Positions 50,341-64,000 of a stretch of 64,000 bases of DNA are shown here, piece after piece. The number at the start of each line of letters is the position of its first letter. Within the stretch, counting starts at the first letter, position 1. The notes beneath the pieces were generated by a model. The model searched no databases and was not told where the DNA came from. It saw only the letters and a list, made by a program, of their open reading frames with translations. Origin of the DNA: Ecdyonurus torrentis (taxonomy: Eukaryota > Arthropoda > Insecta > Ephemeroptera > Heptageniidae); NCBI GenBank assembly GCA_949318235.1, contig OX439132.1, positions 8,309,453 to 8,373,452 on the forward strand. Reading direction: 5' to 3'. The translations under genes were made by a program, and so were the position numbers.

Positions 50341-53300
50341 CTAACAATAACAAACCATAGACAACTTATTAATATACAAATTAATGTATTATCTTAACTG
50401 AAAAAAAATATATATATATATTATTAATTTCTTTTAATTATCTAATCTGATTTAATTGGGTTTATTTTTTACCCCTTCTATTTTACTTTTGTCTGTTGCA
50501 GACACGGCATGAGTTAGCAATTATATTATTTCATCAAAAATAACAAAAATTATTGTTAAAAGAGTGACTTTCACTAACTACACCGACGCTTTAGTGCAAT
50601 TACAATGGAATGCACAAGTAAAAGTAATGAGTACTATATTAATGAAATAGACGTTGCGAACAAAAATAAAAGACGATTAACAGAAGTAATAATCACATCT
50701 TGCCACTGTTGTTTGCGCGAGTATAAAATAATATATTTTATATCTTTTTTGTTCTTTCTTTCTTTTTTAAGACAAAAAAATCGATGTTTAAATAAAAGAT
50801 GTAACGTTAGTCGCAAGTGAGTAGAGAAGAAAATTACGCAAACACTCGAGATATCTATCTGTCAGCTTCTTTCACATGGACACAGATTTACTGCAATGAT
50901 TCAAGATAACGACATTTGGCAAAATGGTTTATAGTAGATAATCGAAATCTCAAATGAGATATGAAACATGCTTAATTAAAAGTAATTTATAATATTGAGT
51001 AACTTAATCACGATTATTTCATGAAGAAAAATGTTTTAAATTTTCCACAAATTTTTACTATATATTATTATTTAAATATTATAATATAAGAGTCGTAATA
51101 GTATTTAATATAGTAAATAATTTATAATTCCTGTTAATTGATGTAATTATTGCCGTATTTTTGTTTTTAATATTTATCAGCAGACAAAATGAATCAATAA
51201 CAACAATACATAGGTACTAGAAATTTCGTCTAGAAAAGTTTCACGCAAATATACGCTTAAAAAAATACAATCGTACTTATGTACTGTACTGTACCAACTT
51301 GTTTCAATTTGTACATAATTACGTAATAAAATTATTGCATACATTGTGTCTTGCTTTTATTTCTTCCTTACAGAACAGACAAGTAGCATGATTTGATATT
51401 TTGATTCAAGATTACAGAAAGTGTTATGTTTTTCACACCATGACCTCGCATTCTCGACATTTTTTTCACATTTACAAAAGTGTAAAGTTAGCAAAAAGGC
51501 AATTCATTGATGAGAATTAAAAAATTAATATACCCATAATAAGATAATTTATCCTTATGCAATGAATCATTAATTTTTGCTTTGCCTGACACTTTTTTAA
51601 TAAAAATTAAGCGACATTGCTAATAGTCATTTCAACAGTATTATTCATTACATAAAAATAGAAAAAAATAATTGAAATTAAACATATACAATTTTATTGT
51701 ATGTGACGTATAATGTAATGTTACAGGCTATATCAGTGCAAAAAATGTTTTCAAAGTAAACTAAAGGACAAAAAATGTAAAAATAAAAAGAGTATAACAA
51801 TCAATAACAATTTTACAATCGAAATACTTCGTCAACCTGCGTATACGAAAATATAAATTTTATTCAATAAAGATACAAGTAAGAGTATAGGACGTATTTC
51901 ATTTATATATATTTAGAAAACCTGATAAATGTCTTATCAATATTATTATCCTCTAATTTCCATGCATATTATTATCACTTTAAAATATTACGTCAAAAAA
52001 AAAAAAAAAAATCAACATCGAAGTGAACGGATGTAGACGTATATTATTTGATGCCACTCCCCCTTTTTCTCAATCCTATTTCCATGTATTTCCTTACTTA
52101 TTCAATAGTAGAAAATAAATCGAGATAATTTAGTAAAATAGTATTCATATTTTTGGTTAAGATTAAAAATAATTTAGCTTTTTTTTTTTTTTTTTTGCTT
52201 CAGATTTAAAGTCACAAAAATATTTAGTATGGTAAAATTATTAACCCAAGTGTATGTATGTATATGTATCATACATTCAACATTTTGTATTTTCTGGTTA
52301 AGTTATAAATTTAAAGGGCGTGAAAAGGATTTAATTTACAAACTAATTAAGGTCTTTAAAATTAAAAATATTCGAATCTCACATTTAATCATATCATAAT
52401 GCAACATCATACATAATTATGTTACATATTATGTATAATGAATACATTTTTACATTGTGTACATATATCATTTAAAATAGAAGAGGGGAAAAAATCACAA
52501 AAATAATTAACAAAAAATGATTATAAATTGAAAACAAATCACAAAAATATTAAAGCATCATTTTCTTACGTATAAAATAAAAATAATTTTACCTTACAAC
52601 TGCAAAATTCATAGATTACTGGTATGCACGTCAATACAATCGCGATAATGTATTATCCATAATAAAATTATTAAATAGTAAATTTAAACATAAATATATA
52701 GTAATGAAAATAAATATTAACATTTCTAATTCTTGATAATTTTAAATATAGCCTCATTGGGTACCAAAACATGAATTACAGATCTAATATGGGCACCAAA
52801 GTAGCACCAGCACCACTTAGTCTCCGCAGTTATCAACCTCCTTCAAACACATTTTCTACTTCAAACATCCATCTAGAATGTACATAAATCGCAACCTAAT
52901 ATCTATAAAATAATCAATAATGAAATAAGGAACCATGCTTTTAAAATTTCAACCTATACTTTCATAAAAAAAAAAAAAATGTTTGAATTTTTGGAAGAAA
53001 AAGTGAACAAAATCTTTGATAGCACGCTGGAGAAAAAGTGTCATCATATTATTTATCGTAAGTCAAAATATGTATTTATGGGTAAATATATAATTCATTT
53101 AAATGGTTCTTATTATAAGTGAAATGAGATTTATGTGATCAGCCAAACTGACGACCTGGCACAATTGGTTTGAGGTGCCTCTCTCTTTACTTATACACAC
53201 CAGACAGACACGGTGCACCAATATCTGTTCTGTGTCCTACATTCTCTGTATGCCGTGGCCCCGTCACACATCGCAGATCCCGCTGCCTAATCATAACCGC

Positions 53301-53594
53301 GCCACAAACACACCCCTTAACAACATTTACCCTTATTATCAACGAATAATTATAAATTACATATTTTTATAAATTCGGAAACCATGTGCCCTATGGAACA
53401 TCCCTTTATCGAACAGGCAAGGGAGATGGTGATAGAAAAAAAAAGAAAGAAAAAAAGACACCGCAAAAAGAAATTCAATACGTCTCTAAAATACATTGTC
53501 AACACATTATTACAATTTAAAACATTCTTGAAATAATAATGAATAATTAATTAATATAATTGATATAAATAATATTGATTTCTAAATTTCTTAC
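50341..53594 (-). other. LARP4 first intron
   Basis: A 3.2-kb AT-rich intron between the first exon donor (53594) and the acceptor at 50341. No coding exon or clear element seen. Short poly-A and poly-T runs (51994-52011, 52180-52197), and a GC-richer patch at 53150-53300 whose plus-strand frame has no recognisable similarity. Confidence 0.6.
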
Positions 53595-53700
53595 CTATAT
53601 AAGAAGTTTTCAATCTCGACACAGTTTCTATCGTAACCTTGCAAAATGGCCGACAACGAAGGCACATGCCAGGGGAAATGTTGCATCATGGGAATTTAAA
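53595..53700 (-). promoter_or_regulatory. LARP4 first exon and promoter area
   Basis: Donor TATATAG/GTAAGAAA ends an exon at 53595. An ATG at 53667 (G at -3, in-frame TGA upstream) opens a frame of 24 codons plus one base that joins in phase to the next exon, giving 'MCLRCRPFCKVT...' before GYVYMNGD. Alternatively the exon is noncoding and translation starts at ATG 50329. A YY1-like CCATTTTG word lies at 53644-53651. The transcription start is not defined by sequence. Confidence 0.5.
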
Positions 53701-54004
53701 AACACAAGTGTACAGCTTATGCCATCTCTTGTTAAAAGTTAAAATCTCATTTAAACACAATAGAGCGGTATTTCAATTTGAATGAGTGAAACGAAGTGTT
53801 GTAAACCGAAGGTATTTTATTTTATTTTCTCAGATCCAAACAGTTCACATGCACACTATAGCCTATATCTAGGAAAACTGCAGTGGTAATAAAAGATATT
53901 TTGAATTTAAATGTATCAACTATAATTTTCTATTACATAGGTAACCGACAAAAGTAAAAAAGAAAAGAGCGTATATAATGCACTGTAAGTACTGTATTAC
54001 AGTA

Positions 54005-54585
54005 CCCAGTAAACCATATTATACGGAAATATACATGGCAAGTACTTTTTATTATAAAACTACGTGAAAAGTACATGCCCTCAGATTTCTGCATGTGCTT
54101 TTCATGTAGTTTACAAAAATGTAACTGAAATGTATTTGACATGTACATGAACAGAGCTTTTAAGAAAGTGCTTGCAAAGTGTTTTTTTATTTTTACTTGC
54201 ATGCACTTCACAAGTACATGCAGTGCCAACCAATCAGAAGCGAGTAAAAAATAAAGAGAAAGATAAATATATGTTTTATCTCTATCTTCTATATCATGCG
54301 ACTATGGCTCAGTGGTAGAGTCTAGGTCTCATGATCGGATGGTCAGAGGTTCGATCCCGAGTGCCGGCTAGGTTGGCAATTGAGGGGAATAAACTTTTTA
54401 TATATAATAAAAAATCATAAGTGAATGAAAAGTGCTTGCAAAGCAGAAAGTACTTGCCAAGTACATGACCCAGAGTGACACTCTTACATGGGTCAAGTAC
54501 TTGTAGCAAGAGCCAGAAAAGTACTTGTAGGAAATCAAGAAATGTACTGGAAAAGTACTTTCCGTGTAAAGTGTGGTTTACTGGG
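54005..54585. mobile_element. TA-flanked TIR element with GTACTTG motif arrays
   Basis: Ends CCCAGTAAACCA / TGGTTTACTGGG are perfect inverted repeats with a further '..CGGAAA' match, flanked by TA on both sides (54003-54004, 54586-54587). TA duplications suggest a Tc1/mariner-type non-autonomous element. Both subterminal regions are crowded with variants of AAGTACTTG / AAGTACATG in both orientations. The middle carries a tRNA-like stretch. No transposase ORF. Confidence 0.7.
54298..54368 (+). repeat. tRNA-like sequence (SINE head or tRNA pseudogene)
   Basis: Contains an A box (TGGCTCAGTGGTAGAG) and B box (GGTTCGATCCC) at tRNA spacing, about 70 bp overall. The T-arm and acceptor stems do not pair well, so a functional tRNA is unlikely. 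It sits inside the TA-flanked element, suggesting a nested SINE insertion or a captured tRNA. Confidence 0.6.
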
Positions 54586-55583
54586 TATACAGTACAGAAT
54601 CTAACAGCACGACTCTATTTTTAAACTATATATAATGGTGCATTCACATAACATAAATTTATTTGTTATTTCTTTACGCAAAAAAAAATATATATAGATT
54701 ATTGTTTCGCAAATGGGAATAATTATTGTTTTGCTGCTTTCAATGGACCATGCACCGAAACCGAAAAGGTTCTGATATCGAGTATCTCAAGTTTTTTACA
54801 CGACAGAATTCTGCTTGATCTAAATTTTAATTTCGATACAATAAAAATGGGGTTAAAATGAGATGAGAACTTTATTTAAACAAATAAATAAGTAACTCGT
54901 TATTGTTGATGTTGTTGTTGCTAAAATTGCTCTTTTTATTTTATGCTGTGAAATAATAAAATATACACGTTTTATATATATTTCAATCTAAAATCATTTT
55001 TTTGGCAGCTTTTGAATTTGAGTATGTCACCGTCCCCGTATCCTCAATATCGTATCAGCAGGGTTTCCAGCAGTTTTAAACTTTCATTTTCCCTGCATTT
55101 TCCATGTTTTTTCCAGAGATTTCTTCCATTTTCCAGAAATTTTATTCTATTTTTTTATAATATTAGAATGTCAAATATTATTGCAATAGGGTGCAGTTAT
55201 CACATTTGACAACCCCACGCCGCAGGCGTGATTTTTTGGGGGGACATACCTTTTTTTTTTTTTTTCAGAAAATGCAAAATTAGTATATTTCAAAAAATTT
55301 AATTGCTATTACATTTAAAGTATACTTTCAATTTAATATTTTTTTACACCGTTTGAGTAAAATTTTTTGATATTTTCAGATGTTTCAAGAAAGAATTCGC
55401 AAGAAAAAAATTCTCAACAGTTGAAATAGTTCAATAATTCATTAATTAAAATATTCAATTTGCAATCATTTTTTTCTCTGTAAAAAAAAAAAAAAAAAAA
55501 AAAAACATTAATAAATAAATAAAAATATCGAAAAAATCGCTTTAAAATTCAAATTTAATAAAAGTAAGTCTGTATAGAACACG

Positions 55584-55738
<155 letters not shown>

Positions 55739-56024
55739 TTTTAAAATGAGATAAATTTGTATAAAAAGAAACTATTTTATTGTTATAATTAAACTATTAT
55801 CATTTTCCAGTATTTTATGCTTTTTTTTCCTGCATTTTCCCTGTTTTCCCTGTTGCTAGAATCGTTGCTAGTATCAGTATCGAGCCGAAATACAGCCCTT
55901 TATTCAAAAATGTGAAAAATAAATAATATTTTAAAATTGGTTTAAGATTTAAAATTATATAGATATATTTCAATCATATATTTTATGTACCTTAATTTAA
56001 TTCTCTTGTATGGTAATTGTACCA

Positions 56025-56222
56025 TATATATATATAGTAGTTATCGGCAGTTGTATTTTTTAAAAAATACCATCCACTAATTTTAGGGCTTTGAAATTTT
56101 AGCACAAAAGAGATTCTTAAGCAATCATTTCTGTGTAAAAATTTCAAAACTCTCAAATGAGTGGAACGCAGTATAGAAAAGCAGCAAACACCTGCCGATA
56201 ACTATAGTACAACTACCATACT
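56025..56222. repeat. Foldback element
   Basis: Left 'TATAGTAGTTATCGGCAG.TGT' pairs with right 'ACACCTGCCGATAACTATAG'; inner 'TTTGAAATTTTAGCACA' pairs with 'TGTGTAAAAATTTCAAA'. Roughly 195 bp, no ORF. Confidence 0.6.
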
Positions 56223-56967
56223 GTTCTACAATTATTTTTATTATTATTATTATTATTGTGTTAGGTTTATATTATGAATTACACAATATATGTCTGGTTT
56301 TGTAAAATTCGGCTGTGGTGCCCTATCTCACAACGCCTTAATAAAGTTTATTATATTATTTACTATTACCTATAAAATAATCAGGAAGTGTCTAGAGAAA
56401 AGCACACTAATTATATACGTTTTGAATCAAAATGACATGTTGAGGGTATGACCCGAGGTGTATTTTCGCTATCGCAACAGATAAAGAGAAGGAAAAAAAA
56501 AAGCCTATTCTTTCTGTATGGTGGGCAATGTAAGTTTTAATTTCTGTATCCTTATATGGCGCCAAAGTGCAATCTAAAATCAACGAGTGCTCCCCTAAAA
56601 TATAAAAAGACTATTGGAACCATGACCATAACCATATATAACAGGAAAAAAAATTATTAAATTTTTCCTTAAAAAAAAGCCTATTGTTTTACATATAATA
56701 TCGTGCGTGAGCGGTGAAATTATACTCTAAAATATCGTCTTTGGCTTATACCTTAATTTGTAAATGTAAAACAAAAAGTTTATATCTATAATCATAATCT
56801 GAATTTTAAATGACGCAAAAGACAGAAATTTTTATTATTATATTTTATTATTATTATTATTTGGCACTAAAACCGATATAATAATCGGCCGGATCATATA
56901 ATTGATCCAGATAAATCCCGACAATGTCTTTAATTTTTTATTCGGATTTGTTTTTCTCAGAAACTGC

Positions 56968-57232
56968 ACTCAAAAGATAATCACTTTTGAGTTATTATGA
57001 GATTATGACTTATGATATGAGTATATATAGCTAAAATAATGCATTTTAGTAGATTATTAGCAGATATAGCTATGTTAAGTTGTTTGAAGTTATTTTGAGT
57101 TTTTTTTTAAAGTTATTTTAAGTTAAATTATAGCTATTATAATTGTTAATAATTTGCTAAAATGCATTATTTTAGCTACTCATAATAACTTAAAAGTACT
57201 TATCTTAACGTATTACACCTTCTTTTTCGAGT
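56968..57232. repeat. Foldback element
   Basis: 'GAGTTATTATGAG..TAGCTAAAATAATGCATTTTAG' on the left is mirrored by 'CTAAAATGCATTATTTTAGC' and 'CTCATAATAACTTAAAAGT' on the right. Arms about 110 bp with gaps; poly-T-rich apex. Confidence 0.6.
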
Positions 57233-57654
57233 GTGTAATACTAAAATTCTGCGTTTTAAATAGTTTGTCATGCATAAAAGGTTTTGCTACATTTAAATAC
57301 AGAGAAAATTAATTAATTGATCAATAATAATTATTGCAAATTTATGTAAAGCATACCTATGTAATGAGGATATATAGCCATTAATCAAATATACAATAAT
57401 GAATATGGCAATCATATATGAGTAGATATTTGTTTCCGAGATCTTCCCTTATATTTCTTCTATGTTATTTAAAGAATGTGATGATGCAATTTGTTTTATA
57501 ATTATTTAACTTGACAGAGAGGTGCGTTATTATTATTGAAATCGATAAAGTACCTACTGCACGACAGAGAGAAAATCTGTTCTACATCACTCACACAGTG
57601 AATCATCTTTCAGAAATAAGCACAAACAACACAATTCCAGGCTTTAATACTTAT

Positions 57655-57657
57655 GTA

Positions 57658-57738
<81 letters not shown>

Positions 57739-57768
57739 ATATATATATATATATATATATAATATATT
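57655..57768. repeat. (AT)n microsatellite
   Basis: AT array of about 110 bp with two AATAT interruptions. Confidence 0.95.
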
Positions 57769-58485
57769 GCTGTTTATTACATTGTAATTTATATTTTCTT
57801 TACATTTTTTACTATGCAAAAATTGTTACTATTTATAAATAATAGCTGTCAACAACCATAAAATAATATAAAATAATTGAATTAATAAATTTACATAAAA
57901 TGATATTATATCAATCTGTAAGATAATAATAATAATAATGTATTATTACAATAATAGAACAGATAGAATATTATTGTTTATTGAAAATGTTTTGATTTAA
58001 AATACACAACCATGAAGACGTCCGCACGCGCAAAATGATATGACATTGAATCACTTTATTTATTTTTTTTATTCTTTTTAAATAGGAAAAAGGAACGTTC
58101 AATATTTCTAGAAAGAAGAAAAACTGTGTATAACTTTAATTTTACATAAGACACGTACAGTGCGCAAGGAAAGGAACATGTAAAAACGACGATATATAAA
58201 TCAGGCATCTGTTGACAATTTTTTAATTATTATTGCTATATCCAGTACACATTCAATTATAATTGCGATAAATAAATCACAATTTTCATTAGATGTATAT
58301 TTTATATAATGCTTGCTACAATAATTTTCATGTCATATACGTATTATACGTTTGTGAATACATATTTATTAAATTTTCAAGTATAAATTTATATAAAAAT
58401 TAAAATTGGTTTAGAGTTTTTCTTGGCTCGATTTTACTATTTTTTCCATTTAGATTTACTTTTAAAATAAATGGTCGAGATAAAC

Positions 58486-58588
58486 ATATCGATGTTGGGA
58501 TGCAGAAATGCGACCGATGAGAAAAATCATGAGTAAAAACCTCATGATTTTTCTCATCGGTCGCATTTCTGCATCCCAACATCGATAT
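58486..58588. repeat. Perfect hairpin, 48-bp arms
   Basis: Positions 58486-58533 and 58541-58588 are exact reverse complements separated by the 7-nt loop TAAAAAC. Arm ends are ATATCGATGTTGGGATGC (outer) and AAAATCATGAG (inner). No mismatch at all, so either recent or actively maintained. A perfect 48-bp duplex is longer and cleaner than a typical miRNA precursor. Confidence 0.9.
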
Positions 58589-59611
58589 ATAATATTATGA
58601 TAATTCTTTCTCTCTCTCTCTCTCTCTCTCCTCTACTTTCAACTTAGCGACATAAAATATTGTACTCGTTAAATAGCTTCATTTTTATTAAAAACAAAAA
58701 GTACCTTATTTTACTTTTTGCACAAGATATTGTATATATACAAATACGAATAGAGATAAAAATGCAAAACAGAATATTTACGGCATGTATAATATTCAAT
58801 ACAAATTTTCTATTGTTCCTCAAAAGCTTCAGAGAACCGGACATCCGCAAAATAAAAACTCTAATTTTTTTTCATTCCGAAAAAGAACCAAAAAAAAAAA
58901 AAAAGAAAGAAAGAAGAAAAAATGAAAATTTATATCCGCTTTTTTTTTTTATAGCAGTTCAACAAATATCTCATTTATTTCTATATTAAATTTATAAGTA
59001 CTTTTTTTATTGTATGTATATAAAAGTTCCATACTTCTACAACATTATATCAGTTATAATTATATGGACCAATGAAAAATGTGTATATAAATATAATATA
59101 AATATATTTTTAATATAACGTTGAGTATACCTGATGGCTTTTTGTTTACAACCTTTCCATACAGTCCACAGTAAACATACATGTTATCGGACAATGTAAT
59201 TGCATTTTATATTTAATAATAATAATAAATGATTTTTATTGAGAGGCCACAAAAGGTATGCACCCACTTACATGGTCCTCTTACACCTTACACTGTCAGA
59301 GATTTGTAATAAAATGAAGATTAAAACATACAGTATAATAATAAATTCTAACTCTCTGTACATATCATATTAAATAAGTTATTTTCTTTAACACAAAATC
59401 AAAATTAACAGTAGTATTATAGTGCTTATAAACTGCATACGAAAAACTGAAAATACAAGCAAAGTACACACGTGGAAAATAAATACTATAACATTTTATT
59501 ATGTATACTGCGAGAGTCCGAAATTGTAAACGTATAGAAATTAGCTACAATATAGGGTCTATGCATTCATGATAAAGTCAACGCCATGTTGGATAACTCA
59601 ATAACCTGGGT

Positions 59612-59795
59612 GCCATAGGACAAAAAATCATTTTGCCATTTTCAAAACACTATATTATGCAATATTTTTGAGAGCATTGATGCTGTAAATATGTTGAATT
59701 AATATCTCAAGTATGTGAGAAAAATAGCAATAACAAAAAATTAACCGATATCCCAAAGAAAACTTGCTTTAATGAAATTTGTCCTATGCTGAGCA
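59612..59795. repeat. Weak foldback element
   Basis: 'GCCATAGGACAAAAAATCATT' is mirrored by 'AATGAAATTTGTCCTATGC' about 180 bp away; inner matches are poor. Confidence 0.35.
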
Positions 59796-62700
59796 ATGTT
59801 ATGCACTACTCCAGTATGGCCTCCAAGCGCAATAAATATGACGTCATCCGCATACACCCTATACAGTATTATGTGAATGCTATGCCAATAAAATATTGAA
59901 TTCGAATATTTTCTTTTTACAGAATTTTAAAGATAATTTAATTGTAACAAAACAATGTAATTGTGAAAAACACCTCTTATTTTTAGTCTGTATAATATAT
60001 TCGCTAAAATTGTTAATCATAAAACTGTCATGCGTATAGAATGATTGGTGCAGGGTATATTTATGATGACGTGCAGTAATTTTTCTTTATTGTGCTTTAA
60101 TTTTATCATCTTTGTTTTTTCATTATGTATATGATTAATATAATAATTAATTTCAGTCATCGAGAGGCTGAAAATATTGATTATTTATTTTATTTAATTA
60201 ATTCTAACGTAAATAATTTGTTTTTAGACAAAACTGTAAGTTTTATTTAGTTTTAGTAAGGAAAGAAGTCTAAAATATTATCACAGATAAATTTTACAAT
60301 CATTTGTCTGTTTTAAAAAATGTAAAAGAAGGGGGGGGGGCACATTTTTTAAAATATTTTATAAAGAATATGTGCGTATATGAATTTATAATGTTTTTAT
60401 TTTATGTAATTATTATATAATTTGACAAGGCAACTGCTGTAGTGATGTTTCTTTAATTTATTACAGCTACTGTCAGAAATATAAGTAACACATATAATAT
60501 TTATATACAAGCCTTTTAGGTTAATTGTAGGTGTAAGAGTGGGCCAGACATTTGTCAGGGCCTAAACCTCGCTCGTTCATTTTTTTTTCTTTTTTAATCC
60601 ATAATAAAGTCGAATATTTATTTATATTTATTAACTCTAATGAAATAATTATGAGCGGGATGATAAGCACATTGTCTTCTTTGATCACGATTGCTATAAT
60701 TTTTTCAGCATATAGGGGACGTACTGTACAACAGTACATTCTATTTTAATATATTTGTTTATGTTGTTTGTTTTTTGTTTGTTTGTTTGTTTTGTTTTTT
60801 TTGTTTTTTTTTTTTGTTTTTTTTTACTTACGCACTTATTTTTAATTATTTATATTTTTCTTTCATTGCATATAGTTTATTCCTTTCTGTTAATAAATAT
60901 GGATCTTAATTTGGCTAAATCATTACATTGTATTAATCTGCTATTTTTGAAAAAAAAAAAAAAATAAGAAGACCGAAATTAATAGTCATTTATTTGGAAA
61001 AATAACAACTATGTGGGATTTGTAAGAATTAAATAAAATAGTAAATATTTAAATATAATTGTGTAAACAATTAATATAATATATTAAAATAATAATAAAC
61101 TGGTAATTTTATCTCACTTTAACCGACTATATACTGTAGATATTTATTTCACAGTATTAACAGATATATATGCAATGGCCGTGATATTGGCCGCTGTTTA
61201 ACATCTGTTGCAATCGGGGAACAAAAAAATAAATAAATAACACCAATTCTCGCTGTTTACTAACAAAACACAATGTTAAGTTGGCAAGTATTTCCTTTTC
61301 AATATTATAGCTGCATAGAATTACATGTCATATCAGGAGGTGCCGGCCAACAATGTCTTATAATATTATTATTTTATATTATGCTCTCCAAAAACAAAAA
61401 CAATAAAAATAAAAATAAATAAATAAAAAAGAAAAACATCGAAACAGATTTTTATTTTTTACATAAGCATGACCGACTTTTCGAGGAATTTAGCGAAAAA
61501 AGGGGGTAAGTTCCATTAACCCTTTGAAAAGTCCCAACATACAGTATAATCGCCTTTTACTTTCTACCCTTGCATAATTACGTTCGATAACACATATTTT
61601 TGTTTATAACTTTTAAAATAAATAAATGAAAACATATACACAAACAAATTAGAGTTAAAAGATTTTGAATATAAATAAATTCAACCGACATTTCAAAGCA
61701 GTATGGGGCTCACAACTAGTGGAGCAAACTATCTAGTCAATCATACACGGTGCTCGAAAAGTGTACAGAGGGGCCCTCTACTTTTCTACTTTTTGACATT
61801 TTTTAAAAATAAAAAATGTAAATAATTTTTCAACATCGAGAACATCCAATATAACCACTGTGCAATGTTATAACATTTAATATGATATATGAAATATTAT
61901 ATTTGTATTATAAGAATAACCATCAATGCTGAAAATTTCAAAAAATTATATAGCAAAGCAAAGCATATAGTTCATTAAAGCAATTTAATGAGTTTGATCT
62001 GTACATGTGTATATTATAGAGACAGAAACGAAAGGCAAAGGGACATTGTGGTAAATGTCACTATAATTAACTATAATCACAAGATAAGTTTGCACATTGT
62101 GTGATGATTACACAAACAGCCTTACATGACCATGAGGCTTGTCTACCATTATATATAGCTGCTACTATAATGCTCGAGAATATAAAATAAGGAAAAAAAA
62201 AAAATAAATAAAGGTATAACATTTTGGTCTTCTCATTGAAGCTTATTGACAAAAACTTGACTATATTAGAACTTCAGAAAAATCTACAAATAATTCAACT
62301 ATACGATTAGAGTCATATACAGTGTTATATATATAAATATTATTATATAATAAATATAAATTCGTATTATACAACATATGTATGTACAAATGTATATTAT
62401 GTAGTTTAAAAGAAATGGAGATAAATCAAAATACTTGTGTATTGCAAAATAATTTCAATGGATGGTGTAACCATATGTAACCATAAATATGTAACCATAT
62501 TTATTATATGGTGTAACTCTAATATAAGCTACTTTCGCAATGGACGTAAGATTCTGCGCAAAAAGCGACGTATTTTATTGTGTAATTAAGTTAATTGTAT
62601 AAAAATAAAACTTCGTCAATTTAATGAAAATTTTCCACGACCCCATTGTAATTGTTACCTAAAAGTTAGATTTGCAGAATATTTTACTAATAAATGGAAT

Positions 62701-63531
62701 GAATAAATATTTAGAAAAGCAAAAGCATCAAATTACGTACCACACTAAATTACGATATTATTAATATTATTATATGACTTTTTCACACGGTACAATATTT
62801 TCAATGTGCAAGAGATATTGTTGCAAGCTATCTACATTTGAGAGTATATTTGCATACAATTAATTTTATTACACATTGCAAATTTTGCACCACGAACATA
62901 GGGGGTGTTGTTGATGTACACGTTGTTGCGGTGCGCCGGTACCGCAACTCTTGCCTGCTCCAAGCATTGCATCACAACATGACAAAACAAGGCAGCCGTT
63001 GATGCACGGGCAAGTGCGATTTTTTTTTTCTTCTTGAAACCTAACACAAACATTTTCTATTGTGAAAGTGTATTATGTGTCAATCACAAATCACAAATCA
63101 AATCTTAGACTGTGATACCCATTCCGGATTAATAGCAAAATGCTCATTTTTCTGTACTATAATGGAATACCATGAAAAATACTATATCATATAATATTAT
63201 GGTATTTTTTTTTTTTTTTTCGATTTTTCTGAACTTGCGTATTGTATAATAATTTAATTTGAAAACATTTAATGAATGAATTTATTACCAATAGGGCATT
63301 GCAATTTTGTGTGAAAAATATAGTGGTGTTGTTTTCCACTATTTTTAATCATCGTGAGTATTTTTTTTTAAATCGTAGTCAAGATTATTATTATTATTTA
63401 TTATTGTTATTATTATTTTTTTTATTTTTGCGTCTTTCATTTTTTACTTTGAATTAATATTCACTATAATATTTATTGTGACGTGAAAATAGCACTCTGG
63501 GTCTGGGTATTCCTAGTAACTTGTAAATTTA

Positions 63532-63659
<128 letters not shown>

Positions 63660-64000
63660 ACAAATATGGGGCGTATGCAGTGTAACATACGAAATCTCAA
63701 ACTGTGTTTCCGTTTGCAAATCTCGAGCAAGAAAAATTACTTCTTCGCATGTGTTACCTGTTACCGAGGAGGCACTCAACACTTCAGGCATAGAGCTCGA
63801 GTTCATGCATAACTTTTTTTTTGTTTATATAGTTGAATCAATTACTTAGCTTGAAAATTCAGAGCTTGAGCTGTTTCAAAACTGTGCCATTTTGCGCAGT
63901 TTAATTGTTTTTGAATAATATCTCCAAGGATCAGAATGTAATGAAACCAATAACAAAGATCAGTTTTTGGAGGTTATCGGTTTAAAAAATTGTTAAAAAA

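Noticed and set aside
53646..53699. Plus-strand 17-codon ORF starting MADNEG with good ATG context
   Set aside because: It lies antisense in the LARP4 first exon, and its ATG coincides with a YY1-like promoter word; too short to support.
54298..54368. Functional tRNA gene
   Set aside because: A and B boxes are good, but the T-arm and acceptor stems do not pair, so it is kept as a tRNA-like repeat.
58486..58588. Conventional miRNA gene
   Set aside because: Arms are perfectly paired and too long, without the bulges typical of miRNA precursors.

Overview
This is animal nuclear DNA, visibly AT-rich, with long A/T homopolymers, (AT)n, (AAAG)n and poly-G tracts and many small inverted-repeat elements. 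It holds three multi-exon genes with canonical GT-AG introns, all read on the minus strand. Protein details point to an arthropod: the kinase keeps the insect-type 'NEPC' and 'WSYG' wording rather than the vertebrate 'NEPV' and 'WSFG'. The species cannot be named from sequence alone.

Layout, left to right. (1) 1030-4323: an RNF41/NRDP1 RING E3 ubiquitin ligase in six coding exons, complete at 319 aa, with several foldback elements in its 3' flank and last intron. (2) 9101-20177: a MAP3K12/13 kinase (DLK/LZK, Drosophila wallenda). Ten exons lie between 9101 and 13491. An eleventh, carrying the N-terminus, lies 6.5 kb upstream at 19994-20177, and its phase joins exactly, giving 892 aa. Possible noncoding first exons lie further upstream, best at 29613-29760. 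(3) 40402-50340, with a first exon at 53595 to about 53700: a La-related protein of the LARP4/4B type with La motif, RRM and a low-complexity tail, 901 aa from the conservative start.

The rest is noncoding: 4.3-9.1 kb, the 13.5-20 kb intron, 20.2-40.4 kb and 53.7-64 kb. It contains a hAT-like element with perfect 8-bp target duplications, a TA-flanked element carrying a tRNA-like sequence, two copies of a composite foldback family built from 33-bp units, a hairpin with roughly 150-bp arms, a perfect 48-bp-arm hairpin, and several dispersed repeat pairs. I found no CRISPR, rRNA, bacterial or viral gene.

The three genes are not an operon. They are separate transcription units: ubiquitin ligase, axonal stress/injury MAP3K and mRNA-binding protein. 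All three human counterparts (RNF41, MAP3K12, LARP4) lie on chromosome 12q13, so the cluster may preserve an old linkage. Exon coordinates were worked out by hand from splice sites and reading frame; intron phases agree at every coding junction.
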